A stretch of DNA of 64,000 nucleotides. Origin: Akkermansia muciniphila. GTDB taxonomy: Bacteria; Verrucomicrobiota; Kiritimatiellia; RFP12; JAAYNR01. Under the pieces are notes generated by a model, which was not told the DNA's origin, ran no database searches, and worked only from the letters and a program-made list of their open reading frames with translations. The stretch lies in assembly GCA_945870025.1 (NCBI GenBank), contig CAMBQN010000011.1, forward strand, positions 26,109-90,108, written 5' to 3'. The translations under genes and the position numbers were made by a program. Below are positions 7,497-15,873 of this stretch, piece by piece. Position 1 is the stretch's first letter, and every line of letters begins with the position of its first letter.

Positions 7497-8885
7497 CTAC
7501 TGCACGGACGTGAGGCAGAAACGGAAACCGACGTCTGCAGACGCATACGAGGGTACATTCTTGAAGCGGAATGCGCAACGAAGAAAGCCGGGCACACTGC
7601 TGAACGATCCCCCGCGAAGCACGCGCAGGTTTGCGTCCTGCGTCCAGATCTCAGCATGAGCCCCCGTGGGATCGTAGCTGTCCTCGCACCATTCCCAGAC
7701 GTTCCCGATCATGTCGGAAAGCCCGTATCCATTCCTGCCTTTCAGTCCGAACGATCCGCAGGGCGCGGTATAGAAATATCCGTCCGACCAGGAATACCGC
7801 TGAAGATACCGTTTCCGGTTGGGGGCCCGCTCGGAACCCGCTCCGTTCATCCGCCTGTTGCCGTCGGTCAGTTGATCGCCCCACCAGAACCGCGTCCCCT
7901 CACGCCCTCCGCGGCAGGCGTAGGCCCACTCGGCCTCGCCGGGAAGGCGGTAGCCGGTACCCTTCGGCAACCGTCCGGCTGCTCGTTCTTTCTCCGTCAG
8001 CCAGTCGCAAAAGGCCTTGGCGTCGTTCCACGACACGCACACGACGGGATGCGCCTGAGTCTGAGCAAACCCCGGATCCTGCCAATTCCGCTCGATCATG
8101 TGCCGCCATATTCCATCCCGATTCAGGTCATGTGCCCACGCCAGGCCCTTCTTCTCAGCGTCCGTCCGATAATTCGCGTCCTTGATGAATTGCCCCCACT
8201 GATCGAGCGTCACCTCGGTCTGCCCGAGCCAGAAGCCATCCTGTAGGGTGGCCGGCATCGGCACGCCATCGTTGATAAACCGCACGACTTCGAACGCCTC
8301 CTGTGACGCGGCCCCGTACTGCTCGTTGCGCACGGCCCCCTGCCCCTCTGGCCCCAACGCCCACGCATGTTCCTCGCGCGTGCTGCCCAGCATCGTCGTC
8401 CCGGGCGGAATCCAGACCAACGCTGCGGACACGCCGCCACCCAGATCGACCACCCACTCCTGCCCCGCCACCGGTCCGGGCTGCCGTGTCAGCGCCACCC
8501 GCCGCATGCGAGGCCCCATCCAGTCGACCTCACCCGACAGCATTGCGGGCACATAACCCAGATCCGACACCTCGGGTGTGTAGGAAACCGTCACGTCGTA
8601 CTTCTGGCCCGTCTGGAGGGTGAACGTGCAGGGCGTCTGATAGGTCTTCTTGCCGTACGCCACAAGCGCATCGACGGGCTGCCCGTCCACCTCAGCCGTG
8701 ACCGTCAGGGTCGGCGTCAGTTCCGGCACGACCCCGATCCCGGTCGCGCCTTCCCGGGGCACGTCAGCCGCCCTGAGCGAGATCACGGCCAGTCCGAAAA
8801 CGACGAGCACGACCGGGATCAGGAAACCCCGGAGCCCGCCCCACAGCCTGTTTCGTTCGCACTCGCCCATTTCCGCTCCTGTCAT
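7497..8885 (-). CDS. Membrane-anchored formylglycine-enzyme-fold protein (SUMF1 domain) without catalytic cysteines
   Basis: 462 residues. An N-terminal hydrophobic helix (about 18-38) probably anchors it, followed by a beta-rich stretch similar to PEGA-type repeats (60-115) and a SUMF1/FGE domain (about 135-460) with WIPPGTTMLGS, FWLGQTEVTLDQW, HPVVCVSWNDAKAFCDWL, YRLPGEAEWAYACRGG, NVWEWCEDSYD and RVLRGGSF. In true formylglycine-generating enzymes two cysteines follow the RGGS motif; here there is only LRC, so oxidase activity is unlikely and a binding or structural role is more probable. The start overlaps the preceding lipoprotein gene by ATGA. Confidence 0.85.
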   Translation of the reverse strand: MTGAEMGECERNRLWGGLRGFLIPVVLVVFGLAVISLRAADVPREGATGIGVVPELTPTLTVTAEVDGQPVDALVAYGKKTYQTPCTFTLQTGQKYDVTVSYTPEVSDLGYVPAMLSGEVDWMGPRMRRVALTRQPGPVAGQEWVVDLGGGVSAALVWIPPGTTMLGSTREEHAWALGPEGQGAVRNEQYGAASQEAFEVVRFINDGVPMPATLQDGFWLGQTEVTLDQWGQFIKDANYRTDAEKKGLAWAHDLNRDGIWRHMIERNWQDPGFAQTQAHPVVCVSWNDAKAFCDWLTEKERAAGRLPKGTGYRLPGEAEWAYACRGGREGTRFWWGDQLTDGNRRMNGAGSERAPNRKRYLQRYSWSDGYFYTAPCGSFGLKGRNGYGLSDMIGNVWEWCEDSYDPTGAHAEIWTQDANLRVLRGGSFSSVPGFLRCAFRFKNVPSYASADVGFRFCLTSVQ

Positions 8886-9889
8886 TTGTAGGCCCAGCGG
8901 CGGACCGTCCGGAATCCGATATTGCCGTTTCGGACGTCGGGCCAGTCAAAGTTGCGGCCGGCAACACGCGCGTAACGCGCAGGGTGTATCCAGCCGCCGC
9001 CGCGGACCACCCGGTACCCGCCCTGGACCGTCGGCGCTGAGGCCCCCCGGGGATCCGTTACGCGATCCGACGCATAGGGGCCGAACCTGTCCCAGCACCA
9101 CTCCCAGACGTTGCCGCTCATGTCGTGCAGGCCGTATCCATTGGCCGGAAAGGCTCCGACCGGACTGGTGTAAGGCCAGTCAGTGGCATACGTCGGGTGG
9201 CACTCCCGCGTCGGACTCACGTCGTAACGCACATCCGGGGAACTCACGTAGTTCGCCTGACTGTGTTGAATCGTGTCGCCCCCGGGGAAGCGCTGACACG
9301 CACAGCCTCCCCGTGCCGCCTTTTCCCACTCCGCTTCGGTCGGCAGACGGTAGCCGTCGGCCATCCATTCGCAGAGAATATCCGCCTGCTCTCCCGTCTG
9401 GTACACCGCGCCATCGCGGGTTCTATAACAGGGGGTGAGACCTTCCCTCTGACTGCGCGCATTGCACCACTTGACCGAGTCATACCAGTTGACCGAATAC
9501 ACGGGATGGTTTTCCGCCTTGCCGCGCCCGACGTCTGAAAGATCGTAGCCCTGTGACGCGCCCCAGTTGCACACGTCCTGCCACAGACGCCACGTCACCT
9601 CGGTCTTATCCATACAGAAGGCGCCGACATATACCGTGTGGACGGGCAACTCCGCGTCCCACCCGTCGCCTGATGCGTCTCCCATCTGGAAGCTCCCGGC
9701 GTCGATGCCCTCCATGGAGGTGGAACAGGGAGGCCGATCCGCCGACACCACCGTCCCAGTTTCCGTTGTCGCTGAAGCCGTCTTGCGTGTCTCGGGCGCC
9801 GCTGCAGCCGTCTTGCGTGTGCCGGGCGCCAAGCACCCGGCACAGAGAGCGGTCAGCGCCAGACCCATGATTCGCATTGCCGTCTTCAT
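8882..9889 (-). CDS. SUMF1-domain lipoprotein
   Basis: 335 residues from ATG 9889, preceded by AAGGA. A lipoprotein signal ends in LTALCAGC, followed by a Thr/Ala-rich linker with two near-identical TRKTA units. The SUMF1/FGE fold follows: GSFQMGDASGDGWDAELPVH, DKTEVTWRLWQ, HPVYSVNWYDSVKWCNARS, YRLPTEAEWEKAARGG, NVWEWCWDRFG and YRVVRGGGW. No cysteine follows the RGG motif, so it is not a working formylglycine generator. It is probably tethered to a membrane facing the periplasm. It overlaps the next SUMF1 gene by 4 bp, so the two paralogues are co-expressed. Confidence 0.88.
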   Translation of the reverse strand: MKTAMRIMGLALTALCAGCLAPGTRKTAAAAPETRKTASATTETGTVVSADRPPCSTSMEGIDAGSFQMGDASGDGWDAELPVHTVYVGAFCMDKTEVTWRLWQDVCNWGASQGYDLSDVGRGKAENHPVYSVNWYDSVKWCNARSQREGLTPCYRTRDGAVYQTGEQADILCEWMADGYRLPTEAEWEKAARGGCACQRFPGGDTIQHSQANYVSSPDVRYDVSPTRECHPTYATDWPYTSPVGAFPANGYGLHDMSGNVWEWCWDRFGPYASDRVTDPRGASAPTVQGGYRVVRGGGWIHPARYARVAGRNFDWPDVRNGNIGFRTVRRWAYK

Positions 9890-9917
9890 CACCCGTTCCT
9901 TGCCTTTCGTTTCCGCG

Positions 9918-10682
9918 CTAGCGCACATCCGCCTCACGCAGGTCGTCGTGCCAGAAATCGATTCCGACGATTCCCAGGATGAAATCAAATACCTGAGAGG
10001 TATCCACCCCGAACCGGAGGGCAATCCCCAGATGACTATCAATGGGGGTGTAGGGAATGCCAATGGGAAGGGCCAGATCAAAACCCGTATAGGCGTAATT
10101 ATGCCATCCGCGTGGATGATCCTCCCACGTATGGCCCCGGTCGCCGTCGCCCGAGTGCACGACAAGATGGGCCGATTCACCTGAGAACCCCTCCTCGTTG
10201 TACATGCGCGCCATCCAGCGACGGCTTCGTTCCGGGTCCTTGTAGAAATTGACCGCGCCCGGCGACTGCCGGACGTCCCAGTTCTTCCAAGGCCCGAACC
10301 CGCTGATTTTCCGGATTTCTGAATAGGCGCCAAACCCGCGTCCTTCCCATTCGGCGACTGCGCCGCCAAACAGCACGTAGCCGAGATGGCCGTAGTCGGT
10401 GACCTGCAAGTGGGCGCCGAAACTCGGGGTAAGCGGTCCCGTGACCGGATTTTCATGCGTCACTCCCACCCCCAAATGAAAGATGTCGCAGAAGTCGGCC
10501 ATGCGGTTGCTGAACCAATGGAATCGCGGCGTCCAAGGCGTTCCACCCGTCGTATTGTTTGTATAAACGGCCACCTGCGCGTCGCCGGTTAAAAGGGGAT
10601 TCCGGTCCCCGTAGCCATAGGCCTGCCCCGACGCAACGCACGCGCTTAAAACAACGGCAGCGCATACCCATACTTTATTCAT
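9918..10682 (-). CDS. Secreted hypothetical protein, first gene of the SUMF1 pair's operon
   Basis: 254 residues from ATG 10682 with GGGAG upstream. A clear signal peptide (KVWVCAAVVLSACVASGQAYG) precedes an aromatic- and glycine-rich mature protein with little charge clustering. Segments such as FHLGVGVTHENP, HLGYVLFGGAVAEWEGRGFG and HLGIALRFGV alternate polar and hydrophobic residues like beta strands and could form a small beta-barrel. It lies 28 bp upstream of the lipoprotein gene. I do not recognise the family; an outer-membrane location is an inference. Confidence 0.65.
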   Translation of the reverse strand: MNKVWVCAAVVLSACVASGQAYGYGDRNPLLTGDAQVAVYTNNTTGGTPWTPRFHWFSNRMADFCDIFHLGVGVTHENPVTGPLTPSFGAHLQVTDYGHLGYVLFGGAVAEWEGRGFGAYSEIRKISGFGPWKNWDVRQSPGAVNFYKDPERSRRWMARMYNEEGFSGESAHLVVHSGDGDRGHTWEDHPRGWHNYAYTGFDLALPIGIPYTPIDSHLGIALRFGVDTSQVFDFILGIVGIDFWHDDLREADVR

Positions 10683-10765
10683 GGCTTTCTCCCTCGTACG
10701 CATCCCTCGCCACGGGGCAACCGGATGCGATCCCCGGTTTACCCGCATTCCTCGCGGGCGAGTTA

Positions 10766-10808
10766 ACACCCTCCACAACGAGCCGTTCCGGCTCGTTGTG
10801 GAGGGTGT
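10766..10808 (-). terminator. Perfect 20-bp hairpin after the glycolipid pair
   Basis: Arms 10766-10785 and 10789-10808 are perfectly complementary with a 3-base loop; the arms contain CCCTCCACAACGAGCCG. It lies between the end of the UbiA-family gene (10843) and the start of the next minus-strand gene (10682). No T-tract follows on the minus strand, so it may be a Rho-dependent or processing hairpin rather than a classical terminator. Confidence 0.55.
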
Positions 10809-10842
10809 GGACGTCTTTCAACCGATATCACGCGTTCCGCCA

Positions 10843-11778
10843 TCACACGCCGTCCTTGGCCAGGTGAAACACCGTCAACGCCGTCAGCCCGTACAACAGG
10901 ATGGTCACGATCAGCACGCGGTCGGTAAGCAACACCCGCTCCGGACGTTCCCCGCCGCCCTTCCGGTAGACCAGATCGAGGTAGCGCAGGATACCGAACA
11001 GGACGAAGGGAATGGTCAGCCCAAGGCGGTTGGTGTCGAAGCGCTTGACCGTCTCCTCGGAAAGGGTATAGAGCGCATAGCAGACGACCGTCGCCGCGCT
11101 GACGACCGCGATCGCCTGGTCGAGCACCCGGGCATCATAGCCATCGAGTGCCTCCCGCGTCAAGGCCTCGTCTGATTCGGAGCGCACCTTCTCATGCCGC
11201 CGCTTGCACAGTGCGAGGAACAGCGCCAGCAGAAAGGCGCAGAGCAGCAGCCACGGCGAGATCCGCACGTCGATCGCCAGCGCCCCGGCCACGGCCCGGA
11301 TCACAAAACCGATCGCGATGATGAACGCATCGACCAGCGCCACCTGCCGCAACCCGTAGGTGTAGAGTGCCTGCAGGCCCAGGTAGGCAAGAATTGTTTC
11401 GCCGAGGCCGGCATTGATGGCAAAACCCGCCGCCACGCCGGCTGCCGCGAGCACGGCTGCGGCGAGGACCGCCGGTGCCACGGCCAGCGTGCCAGAAGCC
11501 AGCGGACGGAAGCGTTTCTGGGGGTGCGCGCGATCGGCCTCCCGGTCGTGGATATCGTTGATCAGATAGACCGCGCTCGATGCGGCGCAGAAGGCGGCGA
11601 CCGCCGCCAGCACCGAGACCAGCGCGCCCCACCCCGCCGCGTTTCCCTGCTGGCTCGGATCCCAGCGGGCGAAGAAATAGGCGGCCAGAACCACGCCGTT
11701 TTTGGTCCACTGGCTGGGCCGCATCGCCCGCACCAGCGCGAGCGGGCACCACCCCCGTTGTGCAATAAGACCGCCCAT
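10843..11778 (-). CDS. UbiA-family polyprenyl-phosphate phosphoribosyltransferase-like membrane protein
   Basis: 311 residues with about eight or nine membrane segments. The motif RPSQWTKN near the N-terminus, the magnesium/diphosphate motif NDIHDREADRAHP and the following KRFRPLASG are characteristic of the decaprenyl-phosphate phosphoribosyltransferase branch of UbiA prenyltransferases rather than of quinone or heme O synthases. The likely reaction joins a polyprenyl phosphate with a sugar-phosphate donor. ATG 11778 overlaps the stop of the upstream glycosyltransferase gene as ATGA; an in-frame start at 11823 would extend into that gene. Pairing with a dolichyl-phosphate-mannose-synthase-like enzyme suggests a lipid-linked sugar pathway for envelope glycans. 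Confidence 0.8.
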   Translation of the reverse strand: MGGLIAQRGWCPLALVRAMRPSQWTKNGVVLAAYFFARWDPSQQGNAAGWGALVSVLAAVAAFCAASSAVYLINDIHDREADRAHPQKRFRPLASGTLAVAPAVLAAAVLAAAGVAAGFAINAGLGETILAYLGLQALYTYGLRQVALVDAFIIAIGFVIRAVAGALAIDVRISPWLLLCAFLLALFLALCKRRHEKVRSESDEALTREALDGYDARVLDQAIAVVSAATVVCYALYTLSEETVKRFDTNRLGLTIPFVLFGILRYLDLVYRKGGGERPERVLLTDRVLIVTILLYGLTALTVFHLAKDGV

Positions 11779-12512
11779 CACGCGACCCGTCTTTTGGGCC
11801 AACGGCGGAAGCCGCTCCGCCAAGCCAGCTTCAACACCATCAGGAAGGCCTCGCCGGCGATGCCCGTATTCATCTTGGAATAGCCGGCCCGGCGATCTTC
11901 AAACACGATCGGTATCTCCTGGATCCGAAATCCGCCCATCCACGCACCATGGTTCAGCTCGATCTGGAACGAATAGCCGTTGGAGGTGACCCGGTCGAGG
12001 TCGAGCGTCTCCAGCACGCGCCGGCGGAAGCATTTGAAGCCGCCGGTCGGATCGCAGACGGGTAGCCCCGTGACGAAGCGCACGTAATAGCCCGCGAAGG
12101 TGCTGAGCAGCAGCCGGCTCAGCGGCCAGTTCATCACGCGGATGCCGCCGATGTAACGCGAGCCGATCACTAGGTCGGCATCGTCTGCGGCGGCAACCAA
12201 GTGCGGCAGGGCGGCCGGATCGTGCGAGAAATCGGCGTCCATCTCGACAATCTTATCAAACCCATTCGCCAGCGCCCACGTGAAACCGGCGACGTAGGCG
12301 CGCCCGAGTCCCTGCTTACCCGGCCGGTGCAGGACATGCACGCGCGCGTCGGCGGCGACGAGCGCGTCAATCAGCGCGCCCGTGCCGTCCGGAGAATTAT
12401 CGTCCACAAACAACACGTGGGCGTCGGGAAGGGCGCCGAAGACCGCCTGCGAGATCGGGCCGACATTATCCTTCTCGTCATACGTGGGAATGATGACTAG
12501 CGTCTTTTCCAT
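11778..12512 (-). CDS. Polyprenol-monophosphate sugar transferase (GT2, dolichyl-phosphate mannose synthase-like)
   Basis: 244 residues of a GT2 enzyme: VIIPTYDEKDNV, VDDNSPDGTG, the GKQGLGRAYVAGF segment, the DXD-type EMDADFSHDP, GSRYIGG and GYSFQIEL. These are hallmarks of soluble or peripheral dolichyl/polyprenyl-phosphate mannose synthases, which move a sugar from a nucleotide donor to a lipid phosphate on the cytoplasmic face. No C-terminal membrane domain is present. ATG 12512 is preferred over a TTG two codons upstream. Overlaps the UbiA-family gene by 4 bp. Confidence 0.88.
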   Translation of the reverse strand: MEKTLVIIPTYDEKDNVGPISQAVFGALPDAHVLFVDDNSPDGTGALIDALVAADARVHVLHRPGKQGLGRAYVAGFTWALANGFDKIVEMDADFSHDPAALPHLVAAADDADLVIGSRYIGGIRVMNWPLSRLLLSTFAGYYVRFVTGLPVCDPTGGFKCFRRRVLETLDLDRVTSNGYSFQIELNHGAWMGGFRIQEIPIVFEDRRAGYSKMNTGIAGEAFLMVLKLAWRSGFRRWPKRRVA

Positions 12513-12588
12513 GCGCAAATTGTAGGCGAATCACCCCCTCCGGCGCAAGCGGCGATTGCGGAGGGGCTGAAAAGGGGGGAAATGGGCG

Positions 12589-12616
12589 TTGACGATGCGC
12601 CGGTTGATATGATAAT
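12589..12616 (+). promoter_or_regulatory. Sigma-70-type promoter before the SpoU methyltransferase
   Basis: TTGACG (12589-12594), 16-bp spacer, GATAAT (12611-12616), 34 bp before the ATG at 12650. It lies in the divergent region between two transcription units. Assigned by consensus only. Confidence 0.5.
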
Positions 12617-12649
12617 TCTGCTGCGTCCATCACCACCCCGGGAGGGCGC

Positions 12650-13492
12650 ATGATCCCCAACCATCTCCACGTCACCAGTCTGGCCAACCCCAAGATCAAG
12701 ACGGTCGTCAAACTCCGTCAGCGCTCGCATCGCGACGGGCTGGGGTTGATGCTGACCGAAAGCTACCGTGACATCACACGGGCGTTGGACGCGGGTTATG
12801 TTCCGACGCAGCTCTTCTTCTGCGAGGAGCTTTTTCTGAAAAACGAGAACGAGCCGGCGCTGATCGATCGCTGTCGCGGTGGCGCGTGCGAGATCGTCTC
12901 CTGCACGGCACCGGTATTCGAGAAGATCGCCTACCGCGAACGGCCGGACGGCCTGCTGGCCGTCGGGCCGCAAATCCGGCGCGCCCTCGCCGACCTGGTC
13001 CTTCCGGAAAACGCCCTGGTGGTGGTGGCCGAGGCGATCGAGAAGCCGGGGAATCTGGGCACCATCCTGCGCACGGCCGATGCGGCGGGGGTGAGCGCGG
13101 TGATCGTCTGTGATCGCTGCACCGACATTTACAATCCGAACGTGGTTCGCGCCTCGACCGGCATCATCTTCTCGATGCCGCTGATCGAGACGGGCAGCGC
13201 CGAGACGCTCGCTTTTCTCCGCCGCAACGGCTTTTCCATCCTCGCCGCGACGCCGCACACCGACACGCTGCACATGAACGCCGATCTCACCGGCCGAGTC
13301 GCCGTCGTCGTCGGCGCGGAGCAGTACGGGCTTTCCCGGCTGTGGCTCGACGCCGCCGACCTGCGCGTGCGCATCCCCATGCTCGGCCGGGCCGACTCCC
13401 TCAACGTCGCCGCCGCGACCACGATTCTCCTCTTCGAGGCGGTGCGCCAGCGCATCGCCGCCGGTCTCGCCGTTCCCGCCGCGATGGCGTGA
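12650..13492 (+). CDS. TrmH/SpoU-family RNA 2'-O-methyltransferase
   Basis: 280 residues. The N-terminal part (VTSLANPKIKTVVKLRQR, then LMLTESYRDITRALDAG) is the substrate-binding domain found in RlmB/TsnR-type enzymes. The C-terminal SPOUT domain has motif 1 EAIEKPGNLGTILRTADA, motif 2 VVVGAEQYGLS and motif 3 IPMLGRADSLNVAAATTILL, which form the knotted SAM site. It should methylate a ribose in rRNA or tRNA; the exact nucleotide cannot be told from the sequence. Transcribed alone, divergent from the glycosyltransferase. Confidence 0.9.
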   Translation: MIPNHLHVTSLANPKIKTVVKLRQRSHRDGLGLMLTESYRDITRALDAGYVPTQLFFCEELFLKNENEPALIDRCRGGACEIVSCTAPVFEKIAYRERPDGLLAVGPQIRRALADLVLPENALVVVAEAIEKPGNLGTILRTADAAGVSAVIVCDRCTDIYNPNVVRASTGIIFSMPLIETGSAETLAFLRRNGFSILAATPHTDTLHMNADLTGRVAVVVGAEQYGLSRLWLDAADLRVRIPMLGRADSLNVAAATTILLFEAVRQRIAAGLAVPAAMA

Positions 13493-13572
13493 CGGGCTCG
13501 GCGGCCGCCCCGTGCGACACGGCTTCGGGGGAGGGGCGAGGCAAGGCCGGACCGCAACCGGGAGAGTTTCAG

Positions 13573-14055
13573 GTGACAGACGTCTTCAGCAAGCAGAAAC
13601 GCAGCGAGGTGATGGCGGCGATCCGCTCGAAGAACACCGGTCCCGAGCGAGCCGTCCGTTCAATGCTGCACAGGCTTGGGCTGCGGTTTCGCATCCATGA
13701 CAGGAGCCTGCCTGGCACGCCCGACGTGGTGCTGGCGAAGCACAGGACAATCGTCGAGGTGCGGGGGTGCTATTGGCATCGTCATGCCCGTTGCATGCTG
13801 GCGTCCGATCCCTTGTCGCACAGGCGTTTCTGGCAAGCCAAGTTTGAGCGGAACATGGCGAGGGACAAGACGAACCTCAGGGCCTTGCGGAAGATGAACT
13901 GGCGGACGGTGGTCGTCTGGGAATGCGAGCTGCGAAAGCCAGGGCGGCTGGAAAAGCGGCTGCGCAAGGCCTTCGGACTGCGGGACCGCGGACGTGCCGT
14001 CAGACAGGACATCGGGGGCGGAAGACCCCTAAGACCCGGCGCACGCCTTCCCTGA
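13573..14055 (+). CDS. vsr: Very short patch repair (Vsr) DNA mismatch endonuclease
   Basis: 160 residues from GTG 13573, preceded by GGAGAG. Matches Vsr: DVFSKQKRSEVMAAIRSKNT, the catalytic aspartate in LPGTPDVVL, the zinc/active-site region VEVRGCYWHRHARC, and FWQAKFERNMARD followed by VVVWECEL. Vsr nicks next to T:G mismatches produced by deamination of 5-methylcytosine, so it normally accompanies an m5C methyltransferase. Here the neighbours are two restriction-like genes on the other strand and no methyltransferase; the only one in the window is 7 kb away with a different predicted target. Confidence 0.9.
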   Translation: MTDVFSKQKRSEVMAAIRSKNTGPERAVRSMLHRLGLRFRIHDRSLPGTPDVVLAKHRTIVEVRGCYWHRHARCMLASDPLSHRRFWQAKFERNMARDKTNLRALRKMNWRTVVVWECELRKPGRLEKRLRKAFGLRDRGRAVRQDIGGGRPLRPGARLP

Positions 14056-14072
14056 AAGGTGCGCCAGGCCGG

Positions 14073-15008
14073 TCAAGCTTCCCGGATCAGGATTCCCGGG
14101 TTGTTCTCGCATGCGGCAAGTCGATTGTATCGCGCGATAAGGTCGGCCACCGTGGCCTTGCGCGAAGCGGCCTTGAATTTCGACAGCTCCAGAATGTTGG
14201 ACGCGACGAACTGTTCAACGTCAAAGACCTCGACCCGGCCAGCCAGGCCGGCGTTCTCCGCCAACGCGTCCGCGACCGGCACATTCCTGAAGGTGGTGAT
14301 GACCAGCGGCCGCAGTCCGTTCTCCAGATTGTCCGCGCATTTGCGCAGCAGCCCCTCGCCCGGGCTGGTCGTAACATGAATGACCACATCTTCGACGCGG
14401 TAATCTCCCGGCCGGTCGGTCACGCTGTCGGCCACAAACGCCCCGTGCGCCTTGATTTCCCGCCCAAGCACCAGTTCCAGTTTCGCCCCGACGAGGTGCT
14501 GAAGCACCGCTTGAAAAAGACAGGATCGAGGCGTCTTGCGTGTGTTGATATTCTTGGCTTGTTCAAGCAAATTGCTGACGCTCTCACGCAGCGACGCTTT
14601 CGGATCAATAGAGAACGTCAGGCGCCGTTGGAACGGCGACGTTCTTCCAGCAGTTGCCGCCCACCATTGTTCTATTTGCGGGAGATCATTGGCTGATGCA
14701 TGTTCATTCAACCACGCAACATACGCCCGCATGTTGCGGATGCTTCCTCGACTCGTTCTGCCGCCTGCAACCGCCAATAATCGAGTCACGCCATGCTCCG
14801 CAAGAATCGACTGCACCGTCCGTCTACCCAGATTGAGTATTTGGCCTCCACGGCCTGTCAGCAATGACTCTGCGTCCAACGGAACTCCTATTCGTGTCGC
14901 ATGTCGCGTCACAACCAAAGCCACGCAAATCGCTCCCGGACTCAACATCCGGTGCTCTCCAGCCCACTCCGAAAGGGATGCGCGCAAATCTGTAGTTTGG
15001 GGCGTCAT
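14073..15008 (-). CDS. Putative restriction-associated protein, DUF4928-like
   Basis: 311 residues. N-terminal half (LSPGAICVALVVTRHATRIG, then GRRTVQSILAEHGVTRLL) looks like a helical DNA-binding part; the C-terminal half has KLELVLGREIKAHGAFVADS and DYRVEDVVIHVTTSPGEGLL, a strand-helix pattern compatible with a PD-(D/E)XK nuclease core. The whole resembles DUF4928 proteins, which I recall beside cytosine methyltransferases; that link is from memory and should be treated as tentative. ATG 15008 lies 4 bp after the stop of the preceding gene. Convergent with vsr. Confidence 0.6.
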   Translation of the reverse strand: MTPQTTDLRASLSEWAGEHRMLSPGAICVALVVTRHATRIGVPLDAESLLTGRGGQILNLGRRTVQSILAEHGVTRLLAVAGGRTSRGSIRNMRAYVAWLNEHASANDLPQIEQWWAATAGRTSPFQRRLTFSIDPKASLRESVSNLLEQAKNINTRKTPRSCLFQAVLQHLVGAKLELVLGREIKAHGAFVADSVTDRPGDYRVEDVVIHVTTSPGEGLLRKCADNLENGLRPLVITTFRNVPVADALAENAGLAGRVEVFDVEQFVASNILELSKFKAASRKATVADLIARYNRLAACENNPGILIREA

Positions 15009-15012
15009 AGCA

Positions 15013-15786
15013 TTATAGGCTTGCCTGCCACAAGACACGTGTTTCCGTGCGTTCTATCCTCAGGAACGGCAAGTCATGGCTCAGCGGGTTCTTAAACACG
15101 CTGTGAAACGGCTTTTCTTCGAAATTTCTCACGACAAACAAGTAAAACCTATCTGTCAGCACCTCCGCCATCGCGTGTTCCAGTTCGGTCAACTGAATTT
15201 GACCGGATCTTCTATTCATCCCCTTTACTTCGACTGCCGAAAATCCATCATCGTCGGCCGTCGCCATCTTAAAATCGAAACCACACCCCCATTGTGTTGT
15301 GTCCGTGACAGCCATTCCCGTAAAATCCGGCACGCTTTCGTAGTGATGCAGAAAGTATTCTTCTGCCGCCCGTCCGGTCATCAATCGTCTTGCGAAAGTG
15401 GAATCGGGACCTTCAAATGTCCTTAAGACTTTGCCTACATGCTGCTCGCTTTGCAAGACTGATTGCGGGAGCAGCAATCGTTTAACCAGACGCCCCATGT
15501 CTTCCAAACCCATATCCTGATAGTCTTCAAGCATGCGCATGCAATGGCTGCGAATCGGTCGCTGGTGCCACCCCTTGCGTTTGACGGAAAGGTAAGGGTC
15601 CATCTCATCCCGATAATTCTTTATGGATGCCGGCTGCGCTCCCAATCCGTAGCCCAATGTGTTGAAGGCTTCCACGAAACTATTGAACCCGAGAAATCTA
15701 AGCCCCTCCCTGTCATACTTGGACAGGAATAAGCCGCAGAGTATCTGTTTCTCACGCTTTCCAAGGCTTTTTTCGGCAGCTTTCAT
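15013..15786 (-). CDS. Protein with C-terminal DUF3883-like nuclease-fold domain
   Basis: 257 residues. The C-terminal 130 residues carry the DUF3883 pattern: GRAAEEYFLHHY, then TQWGCGFDFKM, AVEVKGMN, QIQLTELEHAMA and FYLFVVRN. The spaced D and EVK residues resemble a PD-(D/E)XK nuclease core, and such domains often sit in restriction and defence proteins. The N-terminal half is helical with GFNSFVEAFNTLGYGLG. It precedes the DUF4928-like gene by 4 bp, so the two probably work together in DNA cleavage or recognition. The lower G+C of both suggests acquisition. Confidence 0.6.
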   Translation of the reverse strand: MKAAEKSLGKREKQILCGLFLSKYDREGLRFLGFNSFVEAFNTLGYGLGAQPASIKNYRDEMDPYLSVKRKGWHQRPIRSHCMRMLEDYQDMGLEDMGRLVKRLLLPQSVLQSEQHVGKVLRTFEGPDSTFARRLMTGRAAEEYFLHHYESVPDFTGMAVTDTTQWGCGFDFKMATADDDGFSAVEVKGMNRRSGQIQLTELEHAMAEVLTDRFYLFVVRNFEEKPFHSVFKNPLSHDLPFLRIERTETRVLWQASL

Positions 15787-15873
15787 AATTAGCTCTCTCG
15801 GTGACTCGTCCGCTTCCGGGCAAAAAACTCGGTCACGGGGAAGAGGCCCGCCGCTTCACGAACGCGGCCCGGC

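Noticed and set aside
7497..9889. Formylglycine-generating enzymes that activate sulfatases
   Set aside because: Fold is right, but the catalytic cysteine pair after the RGG motif is missing in both proteins and no sulfatase gene is nearby.
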